Shown one piece after another: positions 7,195 to 14,277 of a stretch of 20,201 bases of DNA. The notes beneath the pieces were generated by a model, which was not told where the DNA came from, searched no databases, and worked only from the letters and a program-made list of their open reading frames with translations. The position numbers were made by a program, and so were the translations under genes. Each line of letters begins with the position of its first letter. The first letter of the stretch is position 1. Origin of the DNA: JBFMAE01 sp040756085 (GTDB lineage: Bacteria; Desulfobacterota; BSN033; UBA1163); NCBI GenBank assembly GCA_040756085.1, contig JBFMAE010000333.1, forward strand, positions 1 to 20,201, read 5' to 3'.

Positions 7195-7302
7195 TGGTTA
7201 GGGTGACGATGCCCGTTTCGTTGTTGGGTTAGGTTGTTGGTCATTAAACCCTTAACCCTTTGACTTTGTACCAAACGGGCTTCATAACCTTAACCCTAAC
7301 CA
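7195..7302. repeat. Imperfect long inverted repeat
   Basis: TGGTTAGGGT (7195-7204) pairs with ACCCTAACCA (7293-7302), and inside it GCCCGTTT (7211-7218) pairs with AAACGGGC (7273-7280). A nested GGGTTA/TAACCC pair lies between. The arms could fold a transcript of about 108 nt. No transposase or terminal duplication was seen, so an RNA element or a dispersed palindrome are both possible. Confidence 0.6.
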
Positions 7303-7353
7303 ATGGACTATTTTCTTCCTTTAAATGACACCTAAAATAAATCCTATTCTTAT

Positions 7354-7430
7354 GCATTTTTAAGTAAATCACCCTATTAAAAAATAAGTATTTTTTTAAA
7401 AAAATAGGTAAATTAACCGATAGACAAGAG
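7354..7430. repeat. Conserved 77-bp AT-rich module, copy A
   Basis: It shares with copy B (13182-13258) the order GCATTTT, ACCCTA, a T7-A7-TAG block and the 12-mer ACCGATAGACAA. Each copy lies downstream of one of the two paralogous response regulators and about 35-50 nt upstream of the next possible start. It was probably duplicated with the regulator, or kept as a regulatory site. Confidence 0.6.
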
Positions 7431-7463
7431 TTTTTCTAAAAAATAAAATAATTTAGAAAAGAG

Positions 7464-7763
7464 ATGAAGAAAAATCTAATGAAAAAGAGAAGATACGCTA
7501 TGGTGATCTATCTTCGACGTTGCATCGGCTACAACTCATTTTCGGTCACCCGTAAGGTTGGAAACGGTATTCCTTTAAGTATATTTTTATCGGAAAAGGT
7601 AGGTATCCAAACATTATACGCCAATTGCAATAAATGCGATATATCTGTTTTCCACATTCAGGGAATTCCCCCCGATAGTGTGTGCCTTTGGAATTATGCT
7701 CGGATCCCTCAAAGGAAAAACATTTCGAACACCCTAATAAACGTTAAGGAGGGAAAATACTAA
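7464..7763 (+). CDS. Hypothetical small ORF, doubtful
   Basis: This is an open frame of 99 codons with no family I recognise. It is lysine/arginine-rich at the start and has a CNKC pair near residue 70, but no signal peptide, membrane segment or heme motif. No ribosome site of note precedes the ATG, and codon use looks unlike the neighbours. In its favour, its stop overlaps the slipin start (TAATG) and it begins shortly after the conserved module at 7354. It may be a decayed gene or a chance frame. Confidence 0.3.
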   Translation: MKKNLMKKRRYAMVIYLRRCIGYNSFSVTRKVGNGIPLSIFLSEKVGIQTLYANCNKCDISVFHIQGIPPDSVCLWNYARIPQRKNISNTLINVKEGKY

Positions 7764-8560
7764 TGGAAAACATTCGATTGATTTTTCTGATCATCATCCT
7801 GGGGTTCGTTGGGATCAATTTTTTTGCTCTCGCCATTAAAATCGTAAAACAGTATGAGCGAGGTGTGATTCTCCGATTTGGTCGACTCATTAGGACGAGA
7901 GAACCAGGGTTCAATATGATCATCCCTATTGTCGATCGGATGATAAAGGTCGACCTACGGGTTGTGACTATGGTGGTGGAACCTCAGGTCGTCATCACGA
8001 AAGATAAAGATAATGTCACTATCAAAGTAGATGCAGTCGTCTACTTCATGGTCATCGATCCCGTAAAGGCGATCATCCAGGTGGCCGACTACATGAAGGC
8101 AACCTCTCAAATCGCCCTCACAACCCTGCGGAGCGTCCTGGGACAGTCTGATCTCGATGAACTCCTCTTCGAGCGGGATAAAATTAACACACGATTGAGA
8201 GAGATTATCGATCAACATACAGAGCCATGGGGTGTGATGGTGAGCGTTGTTGAGGTAAAGGATGTCCAGTTGCCCGACCCGATGCAGCGGGCCATGGCCA
8301 GGCAAGCGGAAGCCGAAAGAGAGAAACGGGCAAAAGTCATCCACGCACAGGGTGAATATCAAGCCGCAGAGACCCTTCGGGAGGCAGCCCATATCCTCTC
8401 CATCGAACCCGCAGCAATTCAGTTGAGGTATCTCCAGACGCTCACGGAGATTGCCGGTGAGAGAAACAGCACGATCATTCCCATTCCCTTGGATATTACT
8501 AATACCCTTCAAGCGTTGGCTAGAAAAAGTAGTGGACCAGGAACGCTGATCAATGAGTGA
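7763..8560 (+). CDS. Slipin / SPFH (stomatin-like) membrane protein
   Basis: The 265-residue protein has one N-terminal membrane segment (about 5-26) followed by an SPFH/band 7 domain (about 28-190), with YERGVILRFGRL, EPGFNMIIPIVDRM and LRSVLGQSDLDELLFERDKIN. A helical Ala/Glu-rich stretch (RQAEAEREKRAKVIHAQGEY) and a tail typical of prokaryotic slipins follow. Slipins form oligomers in membrane microdomains and often pair with an NfeD protease partner; no NfeD gene is here. AGGAGG lies about 10 nt before the ATG. It stands between the two-component genes and the cytochrome cassette, so a role in organising or protecting the respiratory membrane is plausible but inferred. Confidence 0.92.
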   Translation: MENIRLIFLIIILGFVGINFFALAIKIVKQYERGVILRFGRLIRTREPGFNMIIPIVDRMIKVDLRVVTMVVEPQVVITKDKDNVTIKVDAVVYFMVIDPVKAIIQVADYMKATSQIALTTLRSVLGQSDLDELLFERDKINTRLREIIDQHTEPWGVMVSVVEVKDVQLPDPMQRAMARQAEAEREKRAKVIHAQGEYQAAETLREAAHILSIEPAAIQLRYLQTLTEIAGERNSTIIPIPLDITNTLQALARKSSGPGTLINE

Positions 8561-8654
8561 AGAATAAAGGAGGATATTCTGATTTTTTCTGTTAAAAGAC
8601 TCCTTCAAAATATTTATAAAAAATCCATCTTTGTCGTAGAGAAAGGAGGGCAAA

Positions 8655-8999
8655 ATGAAAAGGAGAGTGTTTAGCAAAATTTGGTTTTCATCCATTATCA
8701 ATTATTCAATTCTTTTCTGGACAATCATCTGTTTCATAGGGACCTGGGTCATAATCATTAAATATGGAATCCTTCTGGAGGGGTTGATTGCAACAGCGAT
8801 GACCTTTTTCTTTGCTACTATTGTCTGGGGTATCCCTTTTGCGGGATTAATCCTTCTATCCCTTTTTGTAACACCTATAGAAAAGCCAGTATATTTTGTG
8901 ATGTTTAAAGAGTTGATTAAAAGAGGGATGGAAGAACACACTCCTTACGTGATGTTTAAGGAGTTAATTAAAAGAGGGATGAGAAGAAGTTCTGTGTAG
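8655..8999 (+). CDS. Small membrane protein with duplicated C-terminal segment
   Basis: The 114-residue protein has two strong membrane segments (about 18-37 and 42-73) and a positively charged C-terminus. I do not recognise the family. A strong ribosome site (AAAGGAGG) precedes the ATG. The C-terminal 17-residue unit VMFKELIKRGM plus linker is present twice in a row, because the DNA has an in-frame 51-bp tandem duplication with only two differences in 33 compared bases. The first unit is probably the original C-terminus. It lies between the slipin and GAF genes on the same strand. Confidence 0.65.
   Translation: MKRRVFSKIWFSSIINYSILFWTIICFIGTWVIIIKYGILLEGLIATAMTFFFATIVWGIPFAGLILLSLFVTPIEKPVYFVMFKELIKRGMEEHTPYVMFKELIKRGMRRSSV
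8898..8981 (+). repeat. In-frame 51-bp-period tandem duplication
   Basis: Copies at 8898-8930 and 8949-8981 differ at two of 33 bases, both silent (AAA/AAG plus GAG, TTG/TTA). The period is 51 nt, or 17 codons. The near identity points to a recent duplication inside the small membrane protein gene. Confidence 0.85.
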
Positions 9000-9053
9000 T
9001 TAAAACAAGGCGATTCATTAAATTCGCGATGTTTGTAAAGGAGGCGAGTAAAA

Positions 9054-9605
9054 ATGAAAGAGATTGAATACCCTTATCTTTCTGCTTTCATGCATATTAC
9101 AAGAGCAATAAGTTCATCCTTGGATCTTAAAGAAGTTCTCAATCTGATTGTGAAAAGCACCTGCGAAACCACTGGCTCAAAAGGATGCACTTTGATGCTT
9201 TTAGATGAGAAGGGTGAGAGGTTGGAGGTAAAGTCATCCTATGGATTGAGCGATCAATATATTGGAAAAGGCCCTCTCTCTGCAGACAAATCGATCTCCG
9301 ATACGCTCAAAGGAAAAACAGTCATCATCGAAAATGCTACCTTAGACCCGAGGGTTCAATATCCTCAAGAGGCGAAGAAAGAAGGAATTGCTTCCATCGT
9401 TTCTGTGCCGATCAATTTGAGAGGCAGGATCATCGGTGTCCTTCGTCTCTATACCTCTATCCCATGCCGATTCACAGATGATGATATCGATTTTCTCTCT
9501 GCCATTGCCATGCAGAGTGGGCTCGCCATCGAAAATGCGAAGATGTATGAACATGTGAAAGCTAATTATGAAAAAATGATGGCTTCTCCCTCATCGATCG
9601 TGTGA
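9054..9605 (+). CDS. Stand-alone GAF-domain protein
   Basis: The 183-residue protein is almost entirely one GAF domain (about 14-165): LDLKEVLNLIVKSTCETTGSKGCTLMLLD, then SSYGLSD, SVPINLRGRIIGVLRLY and FTDDDIDFLSAIAMQSGLAIENAKMY. GAF domains bind small ligands or cofactors and usually sit in kinases or regulators; here there is no output domain. It could act as a sensor partner to the two-component proteins, which is inference. Cysteines 37, 45 and 137 might be redox active. A clear AAGGAGG site precedes the ATG by about 9 nt. Confidence 0.88.
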   Translation: MKEIEYPYLSAFMHITRAISSSLDLKEVLNLIVKSTCETTGSKGCTLMLLDEKGERLEVKSSYGLSDQYIGKGPLSADKSISDTLKGKTVIIENATLDPRVQYPQEAKKEGIASIVSVPINLRGRIIGVLRLYTSIPCRFTDDDIDFLSAIAMQSGLAIENAKMYEHVKANYEKMMASPSSIV

Positions 9606-9687
9606 AGATACAATCTCCCTTTGGCAAGAATCAATAGGTGTAGAATAGATATGCGTCCTATAAACAACTGCCTATAGAGGTTATCAG

Positions 9688-10284
9688 ATGAAACATATAA
9701 TTAGAGCTAACGTACTTTGGGCTCTGATGGTAATTGTCTTTTTGGTACTCAGATGGGAATTCACACAGGGATTATTCAGCCAACATGGTTTGTATCGTGA
9801 AAAAAATGTGAAAGAGTGGATGAATGTTCCAGTGGAAAAAGGATGGACAAATGTTCCAATAGAATACGTGGGGGCATCTCGCTGTAAAGCGTGCCATCAA
9901 GACAAGTTCTCCGTGTGCGAGCAATCGAAACATAAAACGATCGCGTGCGAAAGCTGCCACGGTCCAGGGCATTTGCATATTGAAAAGAATACTCATATGA
10001 TCATTGAGACCTCAAGAAAACTCTGCACACTATGCCATTCCCGGCTCATTTCGAGGGCCAGCAACTTTCCGCAGGTAGATATCGAGGAACATGGAGGGCA
10101 GGCGGAGTGCATATCCTGCCATAATGCGCATGGTCCCAGGATTGGGTCGCCGAAGATCCCTCATACTCTGGAGGGTAGCAGCAACTGTCTTTTGTGCCAC
10201 CAGGTCAGACGGCTTAAGTCCTTCCCCAAGGACCACTCCGGGCGTGGTAACGAGACCTGCTTGAACTGTCATACAACTAATTGA
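9688..10284 (+). CDS. Membrane-anchored hexaheme c-type cytochrome
   Basis: The 198-residue protein has an uncleaved-looking N-terminal hydrophobic segment (about 8-22) and six CxxCH heme-c motifs at residues 66-70, 87-91, 113-117, 141-145, 167-171 and 191-195. The YVGASRCKACH opening, CESCHGPG and later spacing place it near the NapC/DmsE-like 'cytochrome c3 family' electron carriers of anaerobes. It should face the periplasm. It is followed 12 nt later by a Tat Fe-S protein and then an NrfD-type membrane protein, a layout like NrfBCD, in which a periplasmic cytochrome is reduced from quinol. No catalytic reductase lies beside it. Confidence 0.9.
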   Translation: MKHIIRANVLWALMVIVFLVLRWEFTQGLFSQHGLYREKNVKEWMNVPVEKGWTNVPIEYVGASRCKACHQDKFSVCEQSKHKTIACESCHGPGHLHIEKNTHMIIETSRKLCTLCHSRLISRASNFPQVDIEEHGGQAECISCHNAHGPRIGSPKIPHTLEGSSNCLLCHQVRRLKSFPKDHSGRGNETCLNCHTTN

Positions 10285-10296
10285 AGGAGAAGCAAA

Positions 10297-11100
10297 GTGG
10301 AAATCTCTCGACGAAATTTCATAAAAACTGCGGCTAAACATTTGTTGGGAGGAATTATTGTTTATGGTACATTTCCTTCCCTGGTCCGAAGTTCTTTCGA
10401 GACACAAAATGTTACAAAGTCTCTATCAATTGCAAACTTTAACGAACGCGATTGGGAAAAACATTATTGGGGTTTTGTCTGTAATATCGATAGATGCATT
10501 GGCTGCGGGAGGTGCGTCGTAGCTTGCAAACGGGAAAATAAGGTTCCCTGGGGGCCCAAATATTATCGCACCTGGGTAGAGAGATACGTCATCAGTATGG
10601 GTGGTGAAATTTTTGCGGATTCTCCGAATGGTGGCAGAGATGGGTTTAAATCTGATTATTTGAATTTAAAGTATCGCAACCTTAAAGTAATGAAAAGCTT
10701 TTTTGTCCCGAAACTTTGCAATCAATGCGATAACCCCCCTTGCGTGAAAGTTTGTCCAACTGGGGCTAGCTACAAGACGAAGGATGGAGTTATCCTTGTT
10801 AATAAAAAGATTTGTATTGGATGTAAATATTGCATCGTGGCATGTCCTTATGAAGCCAGATTCATGCTTCCTGAAGGGGTGATAGATAAATGCACCTATT
10901 GTTATCACAGGATCACCAAGGGATTTCTTCCAGCTTGTGTAGAAGTGTGTCCAGTAGGGACAAGGATTTTTGGCGACCTGAGAGACCTGGAAAGTCAGGT
11001 GCAGAAAATATTTAGAGAAGAAAAGGTTAGTATCCTTAAGCCGTCCCTGGGGACTCACCCAAAGGTTTACTATATGGGATTAGAAAAGGGTGTGGAATAG
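10297..11100 (+). CDS. Tat-exported 4x[4Fe-4S] electron-transfer subunit (NrfC/TtrB/HybA-like)
   Basis: The 267-residue protein starts at GTG, with AAGGAG 7 nt upstream. SRRNFIK (4-10) plus a hydrophobic run is a Tat signal. Sixteen cysteines form four clusters: 67/70/73/77, 141/144/149/153, 173/176/179/183 and 199/202/214/218, the standard arrangement of NrfC/PsrB/DmsB-type subunits. It would carry electrons between a NrfD-type quinone-binding subunit (next gene) and a periplasmic partner, most simply the hexaheme cytochrome just upstream. The spacing of 12 nt to that gene and 31 nt to the next supports one transcript. Confidence 0.93.
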   Translation: MEISRRNFIKTAAKHLLGGIIVYGTFPSLVRSSFETQNVTKSLSIANFNERDWEKHYWGFVCNIDRCIGCGRCVVACKRENKVPWGPKYYRTWVERYVISMGGEIFADSPNGGRDGFKSDYLNLKYRNLKVMKSFFVPKLCNQCDNPPCVKVCPTGASYKTKDGVILVNKKICIGCKYCIVACPYEARFMLPEGVIDKCTYCYHRITKGFLPACVEVCPVGTRIFGDLRDLESQVQKIFREEKVSILKPSLGTHPKVYYMGLEKGVE

Positions 11101-11131
11101 TGACTAGCACCAAGACTCATGCATATTTCTG

Positions 11132-12322
11132 ATGGAGGTGAACAAAATAGAAGAAAAAAAGACTCTTGGTTGGCCCTTTTATGCTTGGCTAACAGCAGTT
11201 GCTGTTAGCCTTATAATAGGACTCTGGGGCGAGGTTATGGTGTTAATTAAGGGACACGAGCTAACCATGGGAACCACCCGAGACGTGCCATGGGGCATAT
11301 TCATGGCTGGTTTCGCTTTCTTCGTAGGTGCCAGTGCGGGTGCAACCATCGTTGGATTAATGATACACGCTTTTGGGCGTCATGATTATATACAGCTTGG
11401 AATACCTGCATTGTTGGTGGGATTGCTCTCTCTAATGGCTGCCGTGCTCTTTATTATGGTGGACATCCCCATTATAAATCTGCCAATAATGATACTGATA
11501 CCCTGGCTTCTTCGAAACCTAACATCGATGTTCGTTTATACATCGACAACTTACTATTTATTTGGTTTAATATTGCTGGCGGAGCTATATTTTGCGGTAA
11601 AAATCACACGGGGAAGCGCATCTAACATGGATAAAAAAATGGCAAAATGGCTGGCTATTATTGCAGTTCCTTTTGCTCTTTGCGTATTGCATGCGCCTCA
11701 TGGTGCCCTATTCGCCGTCATAAAAGCCAGAGAATACTGGAATACGCCTCTCCTGCCGCCGCATTTTGCTATAGCTGCGCTTTCAACCGGAACTGCAATA
11801 ATGATTATAATTGCGATTGCAACTCCTAAAATAAGCAAAGGAGGACTCGTGGGCAGGGAAACCCTTGACCACCTTGGTAAACTACTGGCTTTATTTATAG
11901 CGGTGACTATCTTCTTTGACTTCTTCGATATCCTTGTCCTAACTTACAGCGAGACACCAAGCAGGATGGAGGCTTGGAGGCTCCTGACAGGTAGATATGC
12001 TCCCCTGTTTTCACTTAATATTTGGGGGCTGCTTTTCGCCCTGTTAATACTCTTGTTCAAACAGGGAAGAAATATCAAAGGGTTGTTCGTTGCCTCATCC
12101 CTGACTCTGGCAGGGATAGCAGCATATCGTTATAACTTAGTTATAGTAGGACAATTGGTGCCCCTGAGCCCTGGTAAGGAGATACATTACTCACCTACAA
12201 CGGTTGAGATATCAATCACAGTAGGCATAGTGGGGCTGATAATGTTCCTTTATACAGTGCTTACCAGAGTGCTCTCTTTAGAAGAAACCGTCCCCCGTGA
12301 AAGGAGAGAAAAATGGATTTAA
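11132..12322 (+). CDS. NrfD/PsrC-type quinone-interacting membrane subunit
   Basis: The 396-residue protein has roughly ten membrane segments and the family's N-terminal block GTTRDVPWGIFMAGFAFFVG (about residues 47-66). It would exchange electrons between menaquinone/menaquinol and the Fe-S subunit upstream. The start is uncertain. The ATG at 11132 lacks a ribosome site before it, while a strong GGAGG lies just inside (11133-11138) and would serve a start near 11145, where the in-phase codon is ATA rather than ATG. The protein ends in a basic tail. It follows the Fe-S gene by 31 nt and precedes a response regulator by 37 nt. Confidence 0.9.
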   Translation: MEVNKIEEKKTLGWPFYAWLTAVAVSLIIGLWGEVMVLIKGHELTMGTTRDVPWGIFMAGFAFFVGASAGATIVGLMIHAFGRHDYIQLGIPALLVGLLSLMAAVLFIMVDIPIINLPIMILIPWLLRNLTSMFVYTSTTYYLFGLILLAELYFAVKITRGSASNMDKKMAKWLAIIAVPFALCVLHAPHGALFAVIKAREYWNTPLLPPHFAIAALSTGTAIMIIIAIATPKISKGGLVGRETLDHLGKLLALFIAVTIFFDFFDILVLTYSETPSRMEAWRLLTGRYAPLFSLNIWGLLFALLILLFKQGRNIKGLFVASSLTLAGIAAYRYNLVIVGQLVPLSPGKEIHYSPTTVEISITVGIVGLIMFLYTVLTRVLSLEETVPRERREKWI

Positions 12323-12359
12323 ATCGAGGTTTCATATCCAAAAAGGAGACAGAGAAGAG

Positions 12360-13013
12360 ATGAATAGGATAAAGGTCCTGTTAACTGAAGATCATACCAT
12401 TGTAAGACAGGGACTCTCTGCTCTGCTCAGGTCTGAACCCGATATAGAAGTGGTTGGGGAAGCCTCTGACGGTTTAGAGGCCATCGAAATGGCAAAAAAA
12501 CTTCTTCCCGATGTCGTTTTGATGGACATCGCAATGAGGAATTTGAATGGGATCGAAGCAACCCGTAAAATTAAAAAGCTCTTTCCCCATATAAAGGTGT
12601 TAGTCCTCACGATATATGATAATGAGGAATGGATTTTTCAAATCCTCAAAGCAGGCGCCTCCGGTTACCTCATCAAAGATTCGGCAATGACGGATCTCAT
12701 CTCTGCAATCCGAACCACCCATCAAGGGGGTTCCTTTCTCAGTCCATCCATATCGAAAAAGGTGATCGATGAATACATTCGGAAAGCAGAGATAGGTGGA
12801 AAAAGAGGTGTCGATGATCTCCTTTCTAGTCGGGAGAGGGAGGTCTTGAAGCTTATCGCTGAAGGACATTCTACCCCTCGGATCGCAAACCTCCTCTGCA
12901 TCAGTAGAAAGACCGTTGAAGCCCACAAAACCCACATTATGGAAAAGTTGAATATCCACGATAAAGTAGGACTTATAAAATATGCCATCCGGATGGGACT
13001 CACCAAACTATAA
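12360..13013 (+). CDS. NarL/FixJ-family response regulator, orphan paralogue
   Basis: This 217-residue regulator has the same domains as the one at 6458: receiver with E10/D11, D56 in VVLMDIAM, GYLIKDSA, and a LuxR-type HTH near the C-terminus. By direct comparison it differs from that protein at about 24 positions (about 89% identical), mostly conservative, with changes concentrated at the N-terminus and around the HTH (SLLCISKK versus NLLCISRK). I chose ATG 12360 by alignment to the paralogue; GGAGACAGAGAAGAG precedes it. There is no kinase gene beside it, so it may be phosphorylated by the heme kinase at 5002 or another. It lies directly after the cytochrome/Fe-S/NrfD cassette. Confidence 0.92.
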   Translation: MNRIKVLLTEDHTIVRQGLSALLRSEPDIEVVGEASDGLEAIEMAKKLLPDVVLMDIAMRNLNGIEATRKIKKLFPHIKVLVLTIYDNEEWIFQILKAGASGYLIKDSAMTDLISAIRTTHQGGSFLSPSISKKVIDEYIRKAEIGGKRGVDDLLSSREREVLKLIAEGHSTPRIANLLCISRKTVEAHKTHIMEKLNIHDKVGLIKYAIRMGLTKL

Positions 13014-13181
13014 GATTAAAAACGCATAGAGCATAGAGTAAACCCACCCCATTCCATAAAAAAGTTCCAACCCCCTTTTCAATCCAATCGCTCATAACGG
13101 GGCGTCACCCACGAACCGTGAAAATTCTTTATTTTTGAAGTTACGTTATGCCCTATGCACCATGCCATGTTTTACCTAATG

Positions 13182-13258
13182 GCATTTTAAGCAAAAAGAC
13201 CCTAAAAAATTGGTCTTTTTTTTAAAAAAATAGATGGATCGACCGATAGACAAAAAAG
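13182..13258. repeat. Conserved 77-bp AT-rich module, copy B
   Basis: It is the counterpart of 7354-7430. The shared order is GCATTTT, ACCCTA, T8-A7-TAG and ACCGATAGACAA. It lies about 170 bp after the second response regulator and about 45 bp before the start of the cytochrome pseudogene. Confidence 0.6.
13193..13223 (+). terminator. Possible intrinsic terminator after the second response regulator
   Basis: AAAAAGACC (13193-13201) pairs with GGTCTTTTT (13212-13220) around a 10-nt loop, then the T-run continues. The stem has only three G-C pairs. It lies within module copy B; copy A lacks this stem. Confidence 0.45.
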
Positions 13259-13301
13259 AACCTATGATTCAATATTTTAATGAGACAGCGGAGGTAAAAT
13301 T

Positions 13302-13698
13302 ATAAGAAAGAAGGTTTTTATCTTTTTATCAGGTTTTACTATTTTTCTTTTAATCCTTAGTACTCAGACCATTATAAAAGGGGATTCAAATTATGTAGGT
13401 TCTGAGACATGCAAAGGCCTCCTTTGACAGTTATGCAAAATCGATTCATGCCAAAAAGGCGATACCAAACAGCCCGGCCGATAAAGAAAGATGTGAATCA
13501 GGCCACGGTCCTGGGGTTCAGCATGCTGAAAAAGGTGGAGGAAAAGGTGCAGCCATTTTTGCTTTTGGGAAAAAGATTAACGCTAAGGGAAAATCATCAA
13601 AATGTTTTTCATGTTATGAAGAGTCAAAGAAGATTACATTTTGTGACATTAGCAAGCATAAACAGCATATGTTTCGGCAAACAGGTAGACAAGATTAG
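13302..13698 (+). pseudogene. Decayed multiheme c-type cytochrome gene
   Basis: Two frames together read as one cytochrome. The first (13302-13427) encodes a signal peptide (RKKVFIFLSGFTIFLLIL) then SNYVGSETCK and a stop. The second (from 13423) continues with SYAKSIHAKKAIPNSPADKE, a CESGHGPGVQH block, KGKSSKCFSCYEESK and a stop at 13696-13698. The family pattern is YVGSETCxxCH ... CESCHGPG ... CFSCHE. The first heme motif is lost at the frame change, the second has Gly for Cys, the third Tyr for His. A good ribosome site (GGAGG, 7 nt) precedes ATA where ATG is expected. Start loss, frameshift and lost heme motifs together make a pseudogene very likely. A sequencing error could explain one of them but not all. 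Confidence 0.82.
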
Positions 13699-13754
13699 GT
13701 TGATCGACATAGGCATCTTAAGATAGTTTATCGAAAATATTACGTTTTGAATTC

Positions 13755-13783
13755 TTGAATTGGCTAAAAATGTTTGTTATTTT
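13755..13783 (+). promoter_or_regulatory. Possible promoter of the Rieske/cytochrome b operon
   Basis: TTGAAT (13755-13760) and TATTTT (13778-13783) are 17 nt apart, about 35 nt before the Rieske start. The match is moderate and the region is AT-rich. Confidence 0.35.
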
Positions 13784-13818
13784 TGAGGGCAAGGTATCTT
13801 TTTAAAAAGGGGAATCTT

Positions 13819-14268
13819 ATGGAAGATCAAATTCAAACCGGATTTAAGACAGGTCGACGTCCCATTCTCAACTTCCTCTTAGGATTGGTCTTACTGACAG
13901 GATTAGGCGTTGCAGTCAAAACAGTCTTCCAATATCTCTGGCCCTCCCCTGAAATCATAGGAGGAGGCTCTGCTGGAGGAATCACCACCATCCCGCTCAA
14001 CGAAATCCCCGTAGGCGGCTCAAAGACGGTCCGTCATCAGGGAAAACCCTATGTCGTTGTCCGTCAACCCACGGGTATCTATGCAGTCAACGCGGTATGC
14101 ACTCACCTCGGGTGTATTGTCTACTGGGATAAAGATAAGAAACAGCTTGCCTGTCCATGTCATGCTGCATTCTTTGCACTCAATGGAGCTGTATTAATGG
14201 GCCCACCACCTTCTCCCCTTCCCGTTGCTCAAGTTAAAATCGTGGGGGAACAGATCATATTATCTTAG
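13819..14268 (+). CDS. Rieske [2Fe-2S] protein of a cytochrome bc/b6f-type complex
   Basis: The 149-residue protein has one N-terminal membrane helix (about 16-36) and then a Rieske fold. The cluster motifs are CTHLGC (94-99) and CPCH (112-115), with two Cys and two His ligands. A GPPPSPLP stretch near the C-terminus is the usual 'Pro loop'. I chose ATG 13819 over an upstream in-frame ATG at 13774 because AAGGGG lies 6 nt ahead and the protein then starts like b6f Rieske proteins. It passes electrons from quinol at the Qo site to the c-type cytochrome partner. The next gene, cytochrome b, starts 9 nt downstream. Confidence 0.93.
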   Translation: MEDQIQTGFKTGRRPILNFLLGLVLLTGLGVAVKTVFQYLWPSPEIIGGGSAGGITTIPLNEIPVGGSKTVRHQGKPYVVVRQPTGIYAVNAVCTHLGCIVYWDKDKKQLACPCHAAFFALNGAVLMGPPPSPLPVAQVKIVGEQIILS

Positions 14269-14277
14269 GAGAAGAAA

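Larger units (their letters stand above)
7112..7463. other. Intergenic region with inverted repeats and a conserved AT-rich module
   Basis: There is no credible gene in these 352 bases. They hold a long imperfect inverted repeat (7195-7302) rich in GGTTAGGG and its complement. A 77-bp AT-rich module (7354-7430) recurs after the second response regulator. The spaced palindrome TTTTCTAAA / TTTAGAAAA (7432-7460) lies just before the next possible start. Confidence 0.7.

Noticed and set aside
8578..8676. Short CTG-started frame of about 32 codons between slipin and the small membrane protein
   Set aside because: There is a good AGGAGG upstream, but the peptide has no recognisable feature and it runs into the next gene's ribosome site.
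7955..8701. 248-codon open frame on the minus strand
   Set aside because: It is the antisense shadow of the slipin gene, with His/Asp-rich low-plausibility protein and no ribosome site.
9620..9640. Sigma-54-like TGGCA ahead of the hexaheme gene
   Set aside because: The -12 TTGC element is absent at the proper spacing.
13024..13158. GCATAGAGCATA / TATGCCCTATGC inverted pair as a mobile-element end
   Set aside because: Eleven of 12 bases pair, but there is no transposase, no target duplication and the interior has no gene; short repeat words are common in such gaps.
13409..13726. 105-codon open frame on the plus strand
   Set aside because: It is a third frame across the cytochrome pseudogene; the other two frames contain the recognisable cytochrome residues.
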